DNA of 64,000 nt from Thermus composti (GCF_014647535.1 NZ_BMPJ01000003.1:1-64000), one strand, 5' to 3'; positions 54,108-63,616 are shown, counted from the first letter of the stretch. Numbers and translations are program-made. Notes: generated from the letters alone by a model not told the origin.

Positions 54108-55649
54108 ATGAAAAGCCTGTTCTACAGCCAGGGCGAGGACCATTACGCTTTAGACCCGGACCTAAAGGCGATTTTGGACACCTTTGCCCCGGGCCTGCCC
54201 CAGGAAGAGCTTTCCGCCTTCGGGCGGCTCGTGGGGGAGGAGGTCCTGGAGGTGGCCCACCACGTGGACCAGTTCTCCCCACCCCACCTCCTGATGCACG
54301 ACCTGGACGGGAACCGCATAGACCAAGCCCTCCTCTCCCCCGCCCAAAGGGCCCTTCTGGAAAAGCTCCGCCCCATGATCCGCCCCGCCTACGAGGGCCG
54401 GGGCTGGCCCCTGCACTACGCCTTGGGCTACCTCCTGGCGGACGGGGGGCTTTACTGCATCCTCACCATCACCCACCAGGTGGCCTACGCCCTCCACAAG
54501 TACGCCCCGGAATGGGAGGGGGTCAAGCGGGAACTCCTCTACGGCAAGGCCTTCGGGGCCACTTGGATGACGGAGATCCAAGGGGGGAGCGACCTGGGGG
54601 CGAACCGCACCCTGGCCCGGAAGGAGGGGGAGGCCTACCGCCTCTACGGAGGGGACAAGTACTTCGCCTCGGGAGCGGGGCTTGCGGACTGGGCCATCGT
54701 CACCGCCAGGCCGGAAGGGGCCCCTTCGGGTCCCAAGGGGCTTGCCCTCTTCCTCCTCCCCCGCAGGGTGGAGGGGAAGCTGAACTACAGGGTGCGCCGC
54801 TTCAAGGAGAAGCTCGCCACCCGGGCCGTGCCCTCGGGGGAGGTGGAGCTTGAGGGAAGCCTGGCCTATCTCATCGGCAAGCCCGAGGAAGGGATCTACT
54901 ACACCCTGGAAAACCTCACGGTAAGCCGCCTGGCCAACGCCGTGGCCGCCATGGGCCTGGCCAAGAAGGCCCACCTGGAGGTCCTCTTCCGGGTAGGCCG
55001 CCGCACCGCCTTCGGCAAGCCTCTAAGGGAGCACCCCCTGGTACAGCGGGACCTTCTGGAGATGCGCCTAAGGCAGGTGGGGGGGACGGCCCTCGCCTTC
55101 CTGGCGGTGGCCGCCTTTGACCGGGCCTGGGAGGAAAGACCCCCTTATGGCCCCCACTACCACCTGGCCCGGCTTCTTTCTCACCTGGCCAAGGGGCGCA
55201 CCGCCGAGCACGGCACCCAGATCACCGCCCTCGCCATGGAGCTTTTCGGGGGGTTGGGCTTTCTGGAGGACTACGGGGTGGCCCGCTTCCACCGGGAGGC
55301 CCTTATCACCCCCATCTGGGAGGGGCCGGCCAACATCCAGGCCCTGGACATGGCGGAGGCCATCGCCAAGAAGCGGGCCCACGAACCCCTTTTGGATATG
55401 CTCCGGGAAAGCCCCGAAGCCCGGGCGGCGGAAAGCGCCCTAAAACGCCTGGCGGAGGAAGGCCCCTGGTACGCCAAGGAGGCCTTGCGGCGCCTAGCGG
55501 ACGCCGTGGCCGTCCACGCCCTAAAGCGGGTAGGGGCCGAGCCCTTCCCCGAGCTCGCCCGGCTTTACGGGAAGGCCTTTCTGGAAGGGGAAAGCCTTCC
55601 TCCCCAAGCGGCCCGGCCCGCCCTTTACGATCCCTGGTGGCGCCTTTAG
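54108..55649 (+). CDS. AidB-like acyl-CoA dehydrogenase
   Basis: 513 residues, longer than ordinary acyl-CoA dehydrogenases and AidB-like. FAD/substrate region GATWMTEIQGGSDLGANRTL, YGGDKYFASGAGLADWAIVTA, helix bundle TVSRLANAVAAMGLAKKAHL, AFGKPLREHPLVQRDLLEMR, and C-terminal MELFGGLGFLEDYGVARF with PIWEGPANIQALDMAEAI. ATG 54108 follows GGGGAGGAGG. Divergent from marR; the physiological substrate is unknown. Confidence 0.88.
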   Translation: MKSLFYSQGEDHYALDPDLKAILDTFAPGLPQEELSAFGRLVGEEVLEVAHHVDQFSPPHLLMHDLDGNRIDQALLSPAQRALLEKLRPMIRPAYEGRGWPLHYALGYLLADGGLYCILTITHQVAYALHKYAPEWEGVKRELLYGKAFGATWMTEIQGGSDLGANRTLARKEGEAYRLYGGDKYFASGAGLADWAIVTARPEGAPSGPKGLALFLLPRRVEGKLNYRVRRFKEKLATRAVPSGEVELEGSLAYLIGKPEEGIYYTLENLTVSRLANAVAAMGLAKKAHLEVLFRVGRRTAFGKPLREHPLVQRDLLEMRLRQVGGTALAFLAVAAFDRAWEERPPYGPHYHLARLLSHLAKGRTAEHGTQITALAMELFGGLGFLEDYGVARFHREALITPIWEGPANIQALDMAEAIAKKRAHEPLLDMLRESPEARAAESALKRLAEEGPWYAKEALRRLADAVAVHALKRVGAEPFPELARLYGKAFLEGESLPPQAARPALYDPWWRL

Positions 55650-55655
55650 GGGGCT

Positions 55656-57326
55656 TCAGGAACCCGAGGCGGGGCGCACCTCCAAGGCCCTCAGGCGGTT
55701 CACCGCCGCCCCCAGCTCCAAGGGGCGCACCGCGGAAAGCTCCGGGGCCTCCCCCAGGCGGAAGAGGTCCTCGGCCTCTACCACCCTTTCCACCAGGGCC
55801 CGGAGGGGGGTTTTCCCGTCCGCCAGGGAGAGAAGCCTTTGGAAAAAGGCCCCGATGGCCCGCACCTGGCCCTCCTCAAAAAGGTCCAGGGCGGAGAGGT
55901 CCACCACCCCCTCCCCGTAGACCAGCTCCCGCAGGCCCCGGCCCTTCACCTTGGCCTTCCGGCCCCGCCGGGGGTCAAAGCTTTCGGGCAAGGGGGCTCG
56001 AGGGCGCACCCTCAAGGGGTAGCGGGGCTCGCCGAAGGCGCGGCCCGTGGGGCGGGCCTCGGCGATGGCCCGGGCCTCCGCCGTCACCTCAAAGGGCCTG
56101 TACTCCTCCATGAGGACCACGGTGTCGGCGAGCTCCAGGTAGTCCCCCACGCCCCCCACCACCAGGACCAGGCTCACGCCCTGCGCCTTGAAGTCCTGGA
56201 CCCTGTCCAGAAGGGGGGTGAGGGTCTCCCGCTTCACCAGGGCCTGCATGCGAGCGTCCCGCACCAAAAGGTTGGTGGCCGAGGTGTCCTCGTCCAAGAG
56301 GAGGACCCGGGCGCCGAGTTCCAGGGCCTCGAGGATGGCCGCCGCCAGGCTTGTGGAGCCGGAGGCGTCCTCGGTGGAGAAGAAAGCCGTGTCCTGGCCC
56401 AAGGGGAGGTCGTGGACGAAGGGCCTGAGGTCCACGCCCTTCACGCTCCTTCCGTCCTCGGACTGGACCCTTTGGGCGAGGGAATCGGTCACCACCCACT
56501 CCCGGCCGTCCCCGGGCGCGTGGGGGAAGACCCCGTGGACCAAGGCCTCGAGGAGGGTGGTCTTCCCGTGGAACCCGCCCCCCGTGATGAGGGTGAGGCC
56601 CTGGGGAAGCCCCATGCCCAAGACCTCCCCGGCGTGGGGCACAGGGAAGGCGACCCTTAGGGAAGGCGGGCTCTGAAAGGGAATGGCCCCTTGGAGGGGT
56701 CTTTGGCTCACCCCGCTTTCCCGGGGGAGGATCGCCCCCTCCCCCACAAAAGCCACCAGGCCCCGCTCGGGAAGCCTTTCCTGGATGTAGGCGAAGTCCT
56801 CCGCCTGGTGGACGTGAGCGAGGAGAGCCTTTAGGTCCAGCTCGGCGAGGAAGCCCCGGAGGTGCTGGGCGAGGGCTCGGAAAAGCCTTTCCGCCTCCTT
56901 GCCCAGGATGCGCCGCCCCTGGGCGGGAAGCCCCAGGCGAAAGCGCAGGAAAAGCCCGGAGGGCCCTAGATGAGCCCCCGCCCGTTTCAGGATCTTGGGG
57001 CTTTCCACCTCCACCGAGACCCTCCCCGAGTGGCCCATCCCCCCCACCCGGGGAAGGTCCCGGAACCGGGCCTTGAGGCTTCGGAGGAGAAAGTCCTCCA
57101 CCGCCACCTTGCCCAAAGGGTGGGCGTAGACCCTAAGTCTCCCCAGGGCCTCCTTGGGGTAGCGAACCTCCAGGATTGAGGGGCTGGCAAAGGGGTCCCC
57201 CTGGACGTGGACGAAGGCCAGGTCAAACCCCTCCCCCCGCCAGACCCCCTTGAGGTCCTTGTAGGCGGGGTAGGGGCGGCCGTCCAGGCTCCGGAGAAAG
57301 GCGAAGAGGTCCTCCAGCGTGCGCAC
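55656..57326 (-). CDS. ABC-class ATPase domain protein (PF09818-like)
   Basis: 556 residues. N-terminal domain (about 1-235), then an ABC ATPase core: Walker A in ITGGGFHGKTTLLEAL, signature-like DASGSTSLAAAILEAL, Walker B ARVLLLDEDTSATNLLV, and H-loop region LVVGGVGDYLELAD. A C-terminal part (PLPESFDPRRGRKAKVKGRG) looks RNA- or DNA-binding. Soluble, no transporter helices. Relatives include a trypanosome mitochondrial RNA-processing protein; the bacterial role is unknown. Starts at GTG 57326. Confidence 0.85.
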   Translation of the reverse strand: MRTLEDLFAFLRSLDGRPYPAYKDLKGVWRGEGFDLAFVHVQGDPFASPSILEVRYPKEALGRLRVYAHPLGKVAVEDFLLRSLKARFRDLPRVGGMGHSGRVSVEVESPKILKRAGAHLGPSGLFLRFRLGLPAQGRRILGKEAERLFRALAQHLRGFLAELDLKALLAHVHQAEDFAYIQERLPERGLVAFVGEGAILPRESGVSQRPLQGAIPFQSPPSLRVAFPVPHAGEVLGMGLPQGLTLITGGGFHGKTTLLEALVHGVFPHAPGDGREWVVTDSLAQRVQSEDGRSVKGVDLRPFVHDLPLGQDTAFFSTEDASGSTSLAAAILEALELGARVLLLDEDTSATNLLVRDARMQALVKRETLTPLLDRVQDFKAQGVSLVLVVGGVGDYLELADTVVLMEEYRPFEVTAEARAIAEARPTGRAFGEPRYPLRVRPRAPLPESFDPRRGRKAKVKGRGLRELVYGEGVVDLSALDLFEEGQVRAIGAFFQRLLSLADGKTPLRALVERVVEAEDLFRLGEAPELSAVRPLELGAAVNRLRALEVRPASGS

Positions 57327-57353
57327 GGGAGGGCATTTTACCCCAGGGAGGGC

Positions 57354-57388
57354 TTGACGCCAAGTGAAAATGAGTTATCGTTATAGCT
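57354..57388 (+). promoter_or_regulatory. znuA-like promoter with Fur/Zur-like AT-rich box
   Basis: TTGACG (57354-57359), 16 bases, TATCGT (57376-57381), ATG seven bases later. GAAAATGAGTTATCGTTATA spans the spacer and -10; the reverse strand reads CGATAACTCATTTTC, reminiscent of Fur-family half-sites (GATAAT/ATTTTC). Zinc or manganese repression by a Fur-family protein is plausible, not shown. Confidence 0.4.
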
Positions 57389-58234
57389 ATGAAGCGGTGG
57401 ATCCTAGGCCTCCTCCTCCTCGGCCCCGCCCTGGCCCAGATCCAGGTGGCCGCCACCACCCCCATCCTCCAGGACCTGGTGCGGGCGGTGGGCGGGGAGC
57501 GGGTGCGGGCGGTGGGGGTGGTCCCCCCGGGGGCCGACCCCCACACCTTTGAGCCCACCCCCGCCGTGGCCAAGGCCCTGAGCCAAAGCCGCCTCCTCTT
57601 CGCCAACGGGCTGGGCCTCGAGCCCTTCCTCCCCAAGCTGCGAAACCTCCTGCCCAAGGGAAGCCGGGTGGTCCTTTTGGGCGAAGGCCAGCCGGGGCTC
57701 ATCTGCCCCGAGGAGCACCACGAAGAAGCCCATGGCCACGGCCCCTGCGATCCCCACCTCTGGCTGGACCCCACCTACGCCCTCCGCTACGCGGAAAGGA
57801 TCGCCCAGGAGCTTGCCCGCTTAGACCCCCAGGGAAAGGCCCACTACCAGGCCAACCTCCGCCGCTTCCGGGAGGAGGTGGAAAAGCGGGACCGGGCCTT
57901 CCAGGCCTGCGGGCTTAAGGGGGTGAAGGTGGTGGTCCAGCACGACGCTTTCCGCTACTTCGCCCGCCGCTACGGCCTTAAGGTGGTGGGGGTCTTAAGC
58001 CAAAGCGGGGCCCAGGAGGTAGGAAGCCGAAGCTTCCTCGCCCTCGTGGAAAGGGCCAGGAAAGAGGGGGTGAAACTCCTTCTGGCCGAGCCCCAGTTCC
58101 AGGGAACCGCCCTAAAGGCCTTGGCCGAGGCCCTTGGAGCCCGGGTGGCGGTGCTCTACACCGACACCCTGGACGCCAAGGTACCTAGCTACCTGGCCCT
58201 TTTGGACCACAACCGGAAGGCTCTTTGTCCATAA
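57389..58234 (+). CDS. Zinc/manganese ABC transporter substrate-binding protein (ZnuA-like)
   Basis: 281 residues. Signal peptide MKRWILGLLLLGPALAQ, then cluster A-1 fold: metal-binding His in PPGADPHTFEPTP, a short His/Glu loop (CPEEHHEEAHGHGP), His in DPHLWLDP, His in VVQHDAFRYFARRYGL, and an acidic ligand near LLAEPQFQ. It delivers Zn or Mn to an ABC importer, but no znuB/znuC is adjacent. Galactokinase begins 7 bases downstream. Confidence 0.88.
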   Translation: MKRWILGLLLLGPALAQIQVAATTPILQDLVRAVGGERVRAVGVVPPGADPHTFEPTPAVAKALSQSRLLFANGLGLEPFLPKLRNLLPKGSRVVLLGEGQPGLICPEEHHEEAHGHGPCDPHLWLDPTYALRYAERIAQELARLDPQGKAHYQANLRRFREEVEKRDRAFQACGLKGVKVVVQHDAFRYFARRYGLKVVGVLSQSGAQEVGSRSFLALVERARKEGVKLLLAEPQFQGTALKALAEALGARVAVLYTDTLDAKVPSYLALLDHNRKALCP

Positions 58235-58241
58235 TAGGGAC

Positions 58242-59285
58242 ATGGGCTACCAGGAAGTCTTCGGCACCCTGCCCGAGGCCAGCGCCAAGGCCCCGGGCCG
58301 GGTGAACCTCTTGGGCGAGCACACCGACTACCAGGAAGGCTACGTCCTCCCCACCCCCCTCCCCTACCTCACCCAGGTGGAGGCGGGGCGGGCCGAGGGC
58401 AAGGTGGAGGCCTATAGCGAAACCTTAAAGGAGCTGAGGGCCCGCCCCTTGGAAAGCCCGCCCCAGGGGGACTTCCTGGACTACCTCCTGGGGGTGGTGC
58501 GGGCGCTCCAGGAGGCGGGGCACAAGGTGCCGGGGGCCCGCTTCTACATCAAAAGCCAAGTCCCCATGGGCGCCGGGCTATCCAGCTCCGCCGCCCTCGA
58601 GGTGGCGGCCCTAAAGGCCCTAAGGGCCCTTTACCGCCTGCCCCTAAGCGACCTGGAGGTGGCCCTCCTGGCCCAGAAGGCCGAGGTGGAATACGTGGGG
58701 GTGCGGTGCGGGATCATGGACCAGATGGCGGCAAGCCTCGGGGAGGTGGGGAAGGCCCTCTTCCTGGACACCCGCACCCTGGCCCACGAGAACCTGCCCC
58801 TGCCCCCGGGAAGCCGGGTGGTGGTCCTGGACCTGGGCCTAAAGCGCCGCCTGGCGGAGGCCGGGTACAACGAGCGCCGCCAGGAGGCGGAGGAAGCGGC
58901 AAGGCGCCTTGGGGTCAGGACCTTAAGGGACGTGGCGGACCTCTGTCTGGTGGAAAGCCTCCCCCCGCCCTTGGACCGGAGGGCCCGGCACATCGTGGGC
59001 GAGAACCTCCGGGTCCTAAAGGGGGTGGAGGCCTTGAGACGGGGGGACGCCCGGGCCTTCGGCGAGCTCATGGTCCAAAGCCACCGCTCCCTGGCCCGGG
59101 ACTACGAGGTGAGCCTGCCGGAGCTGGACCTCCTGGTGGAGGAGGCCCTGAAGGCGGGGGCCTACGGGGCCAAGCTCACGGGGGCGGGGTTTGGCGGGGC
59201 GGTGGTGGCTCTGGTACCGGAAGGGCACTACCCCGCCTTCCAGAAGGCCCTGAAGGAGCGGTTTCCCGGCCTCCGCCTCCTCTAG
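58242..59285 (+). CDS. galK: Galactokinase
   Basis: 347 residues, full length. Galactose signature KAPGRVNLLGEHTDYQEGYV, GHMP ATP-binding loop SQVPMGAGLSSSAALEV, catalytic Asp in VRCGIMDQMAASLG, and KLTGAGFGGAVVALVPEG. No other Leloir gene (galT, galE, galM) is adjacent. Co-oriented with, and probably co-transcribed from, the znuA-like gene. Confidence 0.92.
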   Translation: MGYQEVFGTLPEASAKAPGRVNLLGEHTDYQEGYVLPTPLPYLTQVEAGRAEGKVEAYSETLKELRARPLESPPQGDFLDYLLGVVRALQEAGHKVPGARFYIKSQVPMGAGLSSSAALEVAALKALRALYRLPLSDLEVALLAQKAEVEYVGVRCGIMDQMAASLGEVGKALFLDTRTLAHENLPLPPGSRVVVLDLGLKRRLAEAGYNERRQEAEEAARRLGVRTLRDVADLCLVESLPPPLDRRARHIVGENLRVLKGVEALRRGDARAFGELMVQSHRSLARDYEVSLPELDLLVEEALKAGAYGAKLTGAGFGGAVVALVPEGHYPAFQKALKERFPGLRLL

Positions 59286-60355
59286 CCGACAAAGGCGAAG
59301 GTCTCGTAGCCCAGCTCCGCCACGGCGAACCAGCGGTACACCTCTTGGCGGAAGCGCCAGTAGGCGGTGTAGACCCTTTTGTAGGTAGCGTCCTTGGCGG
59401 CCTGCTCCTCGTAGAGGGCCTGGGCCTCCTCCAAGGCCTTCTTCATGACCTCGGCCGGCCACTTCCGGAGGCGCACGCCCGCCTTCACGAGGCGCTCTAG
59501 GGCCGGGGGGTTTTGGGCGTCGTACTTGGCCATCATGGTGAGGTTCACCTCGGCGGCGGCCACCTGGAAGGCCTCCTGAAACTCCTTGGGAAGCCTTTTC
59601 CACTCCCTTTGGGCCACCAGGAAGGAAAGCTGGGCGGAAGGCTCCCAGAAGGAGGGGTAGTAGTAGTAGCGGGCCACCTTGTAAAAGCCCAGCTTCTCGT
59701 CGTCGTAGGGGCCGGAAAACTCCGTGGCGTCCAGAGCGCCCCGCTCCAAGGCGGGGTAGATGTCCCCGGCGGCCAGGGTCTGGGGCACCACCCCAAGCCG
59801 CCCCATGACGAGCCCCCCGAGGCCCGGGATGCGCATCCTGAGGCCCTTCAGGTCGGCCAGGGTCCGGACCTCCCTGCGGAACCACCCCCCCATCTGGGCC
59901 CCGGTGTTCCCCCCCGGGAACTGGAGGACGCCGAAGTCGGCGTAGACCTGGCGCAGAAGCTCAAGCCCCCCGCCAAAGAGCATCCAGGCGTTGTGCTGCC
60001 GGTAGGTCATGCCGAAGGGCACGCCCCCGTCAAAGGCCAGGGCGGGGTTTTTCCCCACGTAGAAGGGCCCGTAGGTGTGCCCCGCCTCCACGGTGCCCTG
60101 CTGCACCGCATCCAGCACCTGCCCCCCGGGCACGATCTCCCCCGCCTGGTAGACCCGGATCTGGAAGCGCCCGCCCGTGAGCTCCAAGACCCTGCGGGCC
60201 AGGTCCTCGGCCCCGCCATAGAGGGTGTCCAGGCTCTTGGGGTAGCTGGAGACGAGGCGCCAGCGCACCTGGGGCGTGGCCTGGGCGAAGGCGGTGTAGG
60301 TGAGGCTTGTCGCAAGGCCCACGCCCATCCGCTTCAGGAAGCTCCGCCGCTCCAT
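59282..60355 (-). CDS. TRAP transporter substrate-binding protein (DctP family)
   Basis: 357 residues. Tat-like signal MERRSFLKRMGVGLATSLTYTAFAQ, then WRLVSSYPKSLDTLYGGAEDLARRV, GPFYVGKNPALAFDGGVPFG, TLADLKGLRMRIPGLGGLVMGRLG and GALDATEFSGPYDDEKLGFYK. The last resembles the 2-oxoacid/lactate-binding TakP type from T. thermophilus. AAGGAGG precedes the ATG. The membrane subunits (DctQ/DctM) are not next to it. Confidence 0.88.
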   Translation of the reverse strand: MERRSFLKRMGVGLATSLTYTAFAQATPQVRWRLVSSYPKSLDTLYGGAEDLARRVLELTGGRFQIRVYQAGEIVPGGQVLDAVQQGTVEAGHTYGPFYVGKNPALAFDGGVPFGMTYRQHNAWMLFGGGLELLRQVYADFGVLQFPGGNTGAQMGGWFRREVRTLADLKGLRMRIPGLGGLVMGRLGVVPQTLAAGDIYPALERGALDATEFSGPYDDEKLGFYKVARYYYYPSFWEPSAQLSFLVAQREWKRLPKEFQEAFQVAAAEVNLTMMAKYDAQNPPALERLVKAGVRLRKWPAEVMKKALEEAQALYEEQAAKDATYKRVYTAYWRFRQEVYRWFAVAELGYETFAFVG

Positions 60356-60387
60356 GGGACCTCCTTAGGCTTCTCACTTTAGCAGGT

Positions 60388-60750
60388 TCAGGCTGTCTCC
60401 CCGAGAAGCCGCCGCACCTGGGCCAAAAGGGCCTCCCCCTCAAAGGGCTTGCCCAAGAAGGCCTTGGCCCCGGCGACCAGGGCCTCCTCTTGGCTTTGGG
60501 CGGAGACGCTGGCGGAAAGGGCCAAGACCGGAGGCCCGCCAAGCCTTCGCACCTCCCGGATGACCTCGAGGCCCGACACCCCGGGCATCACCAGGTCGCA
60601 GACCACCAGGTCAAAGGCCTCGCGGCCCAAGGCCTCCAAGGCCGCCTTGCCCGAAGGGGCCCAGGCCACCTGGTACCCCGCCCGCTCCAGCATGCGGCGC
60701 ACCAGGTGGGCCACCAAAGGCTCATCCTCCACCACCAGGATGCGCGCCAT
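60388..60750 (-). CDS. Single-domain response regulator (CheY-like receiver)
   Basis: 120 residues, receiver only. Acidic pair VVEDEP (residues 8-10), phosphoacceptor Asp52 in VVCDLVMPG, ALSASVS (Ser/Thr position) and Lys in FLGKPF. No output domain. Its ATG overlaps the end of the upstream histidine kinase gene by 29 bases, so it is the likely phosphotransfer partner. Confidence 0.9.
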   Translation of the reverse strand: MARILVVEDEPLVAHLVRRMLERAGYQVAWAPSGKAALEALGREAFDLVVCDLVMPGVSGLEVIREVRRLGGPPVLALSASVSAQSQEEALVAGAKAFLGKPFEGEALLAQVRRLLGETA

Positions 60751-63616
60751 CTAAGGGTAGGATAACCCGGAAAAGGCTTCCTCGGCCCTCCTCGGTCTCC
60801 ACCTCTATCCGCCCGCCGTGGGCCTCCACGATGTGCTTGGAGATGAAAAGCCCAAGCCCGGTGCCGGAAACCCCCCGGGCGCTGGCGTTCTTGGCCCGGG
60901 CGTAGCGCTGGAAAAGCTTGGGAAGCTCCTCCTTGGGGATGCCGGGGCCGGTGTCCTCCACCTTCAGCACCACCGCCTCCCCCTGGACCCTGGCCCGAAG
61001 GGAGACCTTCCCACCCGGGGGGGTGAACTTGAAGGCGTTATTGAGGAGGTTCCCCACCACCTGCGCCATGCGGTCGGGGTCGGCCTCCAGAAGGGGAAGC
61101 TCCTCCACCTCCACCCGAAAGTCCACCCCGGAAAGCCGGGCCACCCCCTGGAAGCTTCGGGCCAGGTCCAGAAGGAGGGGCCTAAGGTCCACGGGCCTTT
61201 TGGACACCTCAAAGCGGCCCGCCTCGAGGCGGCTCGTGTCCAGGAGGTTGTCCACCATGGTCTTCAGGCGGAAGGCGCTTTCCCGGATGAGCTCCACCGA
61301 TTCTTGGGCCGATGGCGGCAAAGGCTCCTCCTGCAAAAGCTCCGCCAGGCCCATGATCACCGCCAGGGGGGTGCGGAGCTCGTGGGAGACGGCGGCGATG
61401 AACTCGCTTTTGAGGTGGTCGGCCTCGAGGCGGGGCCTCAGGTCCCGCAAGGCCACCACCACGCCCTGAACCCGGGGGTCGTGGAGGAGGTTCCGCCCCC
61501 AGGCTTCCATGGGGATGGGGGTGCCGTCTCGGTGGAGGACCCGGAACTGGGCGGTGCGCACCTCCCCCGGAGAAGCGAGGAGCTCCTGTAAGAGGGCCTG
61601 GGCCTGGGGGCGGTCCTCGGGGTGGAGGAAGTCCCAGGCCCTGGCCTCCTCCTTCGGGGCCTCCCGCCCGTAGCCCAAAAGGGTGGGAACGTTGGGGCTT
61701 GCGAAGCGGATCCGGCCCTCCCGGTCCAGGATGTAGACCAGGTCCTGGGCATGCTCCAAAAGGGCGAAGAGGCGGGCCTCCTCGGCCTCGAGGCGCTCTA
61801 GGAGGAGGGCCTTCTCCAGGATCAGGGCCACCAGGGAACCCACCTGGCCCATCCGCCTCAGGATCCTTTCCCCCAAGGCCTTGGGCGTCCGATAGGCCAG
61901 GAGGAAACCTCCCCTAAAGGCCTCCCCCTTAAAGGGCACCGCCACGGCCTGGGCCAGACCCAGGCCCTCCACCAAGGCGCACGTCCCCTCCCCTGCCCGG
62001 GCCACCCGGGGCTTTTCCTCCTCCAGGGCCACCTCCAGAAGGTTGGGCCGGGGCATGGTGCCCTCCCAGGGGAAGGTGTGGTAAAGAAGCCGCCCCTCGC
62101 CCCCCACCTCGGCCACAAGCGCCCCCTCCTCGGCGGCGAAAAGGCGCCGCAAGCGCTCCACCACCCCCCGGGCCATGGCCCGAAGCCCTTCCTCCGCCAA
62201 GGCCCTTTCCGCCAGGTCCAGGAGGGCTTGGGTGAAGGTGGCCTGCTCCTTGAGGGCCCTTTCCATGCGGATCCGCTCGGTGATCTCGTGGAGGACGAGA
62301 AGGCGCACCTCCCCCAGGGGCTTGCCCCGCACCGAGTAGGCCCGTCCCCCCAAAACCACCTCCACCCGACCGCCCTCCAGGGCCGGGGCCAGGGACGGGG
62401 GGAGGGCTTTGGCCTGGATCTCGGGACCCGAGCCCAGGATCTCCCGGGCCCGGGCGTTGGCCACCCCCTTCTCCCCTTCCAGGATCACCACCCCGTCGGG
62501 AAGCTCCTCCAAGAGGGCGGAAAGCCGCGCCCGCTCTGCCGCCAGGGCCGAGGAGAGCTGGGTCTTCTCCCGGTAAAGGTGGGCGTTCCGCAAGGCCACC
62601 CCCGCCACCCCGGCCAGAAGCTCCGCGTACCGCACCTCCTCCTCGGAGACGGGCCGCCCCCCGGGCCCGTGGTCCACCGCCAAAACCCCTAGCACCTCCC
62701 CTTCCGCCAGGATGGCCACCATGGCCACGCTGGCCCCCATCCCCTGGGCCACCACCTCGGGCAGGGCCTCCCTGGGGACAAGGAGGGTCCGCCCCTCCCG
62801 GGCCGCCTGGGCCAGGGGGTCGGAGGAGGCCCCCAGGGGGAAGCGGATCCGGCTCACCTCCTGGGTCCAAAAGGCCTCCTCCCCCCTCAAGGTGAGGTGC
62901 CCCAAGAGGACCCCCTCCCGGACCAGGGCCACCGTGACCCGGTAAAAGCCGAAGCGCTCGTGCAAAACCCGGGCCAAAACCCAAAGCACCTCGTCGGGCT
63001 CCAGGGGCTTCGCCACCTCCCGGGCAAGCTCCCCCACGTGGGCCAAAGCCTCGGCGTTCCGGGCGAGCCGGGCCAGGGCCTCATCCCGCTCCTGGAGGAG
63101 CTCGCCGTTTTTCAGGGCCAAGGCGGTGAGCTGGGCGAGGAGGGGCAGAAGCGGCTTCAGGGAAGGGGGAACGCCTTCCAGGGAGAGCACCCCCTTGGCG
63201 GCGAACCGCGGGCAGGAGGGGCAAAGAAGGAACCGGCTTTGCCGGGTGGCCCGGGGGCGCTCCGTGCACCGCCTTTCGGGGTCCGCCCAGCAGCGCACCC
63301 CCTTCTCCCCCACCACCGGCAGAAGCCACTCCTCCCCAAGCCGCACCGGGCCCTCGGCGAAGAAGGCCTCCTGCACCGGCCCCCGGGCGTAAAGGGGAAG
63401 GGCGATGGCCGAGACCGTGTGGTGCCGCCCCCGGCCCGAGGCCACCTCTCCCATAAGCTCCCGGGTCTCCGGGTGGTAGAGGAAGAGGGCCGCCCGCTCC
63501 ACCCCCTCCTCCGTGGCCACCTCGAGGAGATTGCGGAGGATCTGCTTGGGCTTCAGGTCCGAAAGGAGCGCCCGCTGGAAACGCCCCAAGACCCCAAGCT
63601 CTCCCTTAAACTTCAT
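60722..63616 (-). CDS. Multi-sensor hybrid-type soluble histidine kinase (GAF/PAS)
   Basis: 964 residues without membrane helices. GAF-like domain 1 (about 20-170) carries a Cys-rich insert RCWADPERRC...LLCPSCPRF. Second GAF (about 185-350), PAS (about 370-435), third GAF (about 455-605) and PAS (about 615-735) follow. The kinase core has HisKA with His745 in SHELRTPLAVIMG and HATPase with NLLNNAFKFT, VEDTGPGIPKEEL and GVSGTGLGLFISKHI. It senses a cytoplasmic cue, perhaps redox or metal, and should phosphorylate the overlapping receiver. Confidence 0.9.
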   Translation of the reverse strand: MKFKGELGVLGRFQRALLSDLKPKQILRNLLEVATEEGVERAALFLYHPETRELMGEVASGRGRHHTVSAIALPLYARGPVQEAFFAEGPVRLGEEWLLPVVGEKGVRCWADPERRCTERPRATRQSRFLLCPSCPRFAAKGVLSLEGVPPSLKPLLPLLAQLTALALKNGELLQERDEALARLARNAEALAHVGELAREVAKPLEPDEVLWVLARVLHERFGFYRVTVALVREGVLLGHLTLRGEEAFWTQEVSRIRFPLGASSDPLAQAAREGRTLLVPREALPEVVAQGMGASVAMVAILAEGEVLGVLAVDHGPGGRPVSEEEVRYAELLAGVAGVALRNAHLYREKTQLSSALAAERARLSALLEELPDGVVILEGEKGVANARAREILGSGPEIQAKALPPSLAPALEGGRVEVVLGGRAYSVRGKPLGEVRLLVLHEITERIRMERALKEQATFTQALLDLAERALAEEGLRAMARGVVERLRRLFAAEEGALVAEVGGEGRLLYHTFPWEGTMPRPNLLEVALEEEKPRVARAGEGTCALVEGLGLAQAVAVPFKGEAFRGGFLLAYRTPKALGERILRRMGQVGSLVALILEKALLLERLEAEEARLFALLEHAQDLVYILDREGRIRFASPNVPTLLGYGREAPKEEARAWDFLHPEDRPQAQALLQELLASPGEVRTAQFRVLHRDGTPIPMEAWGRNLLHDPRVQGVVVALRDLRPRLEADHLKSEFIAAVSHELRTPLAVIMGLAELLQEEPLPPSAQESVELIRESAFRLKTMVDNLLDTSRLEAGRFEVSKRPVDLRPLLLDLARSFQGVARLSGVDFRVEVEELPLLEADPDRMAQVVGNLLNNAFKFTPPGGKVSLRARVQGEAVVLKVEDTGPGIPKEELPKLFQRYARAKNASARGVSGTGLGLFISKHIVEAHGGRIEVETEEGRGSLFRVILPLDGAHPGGGG

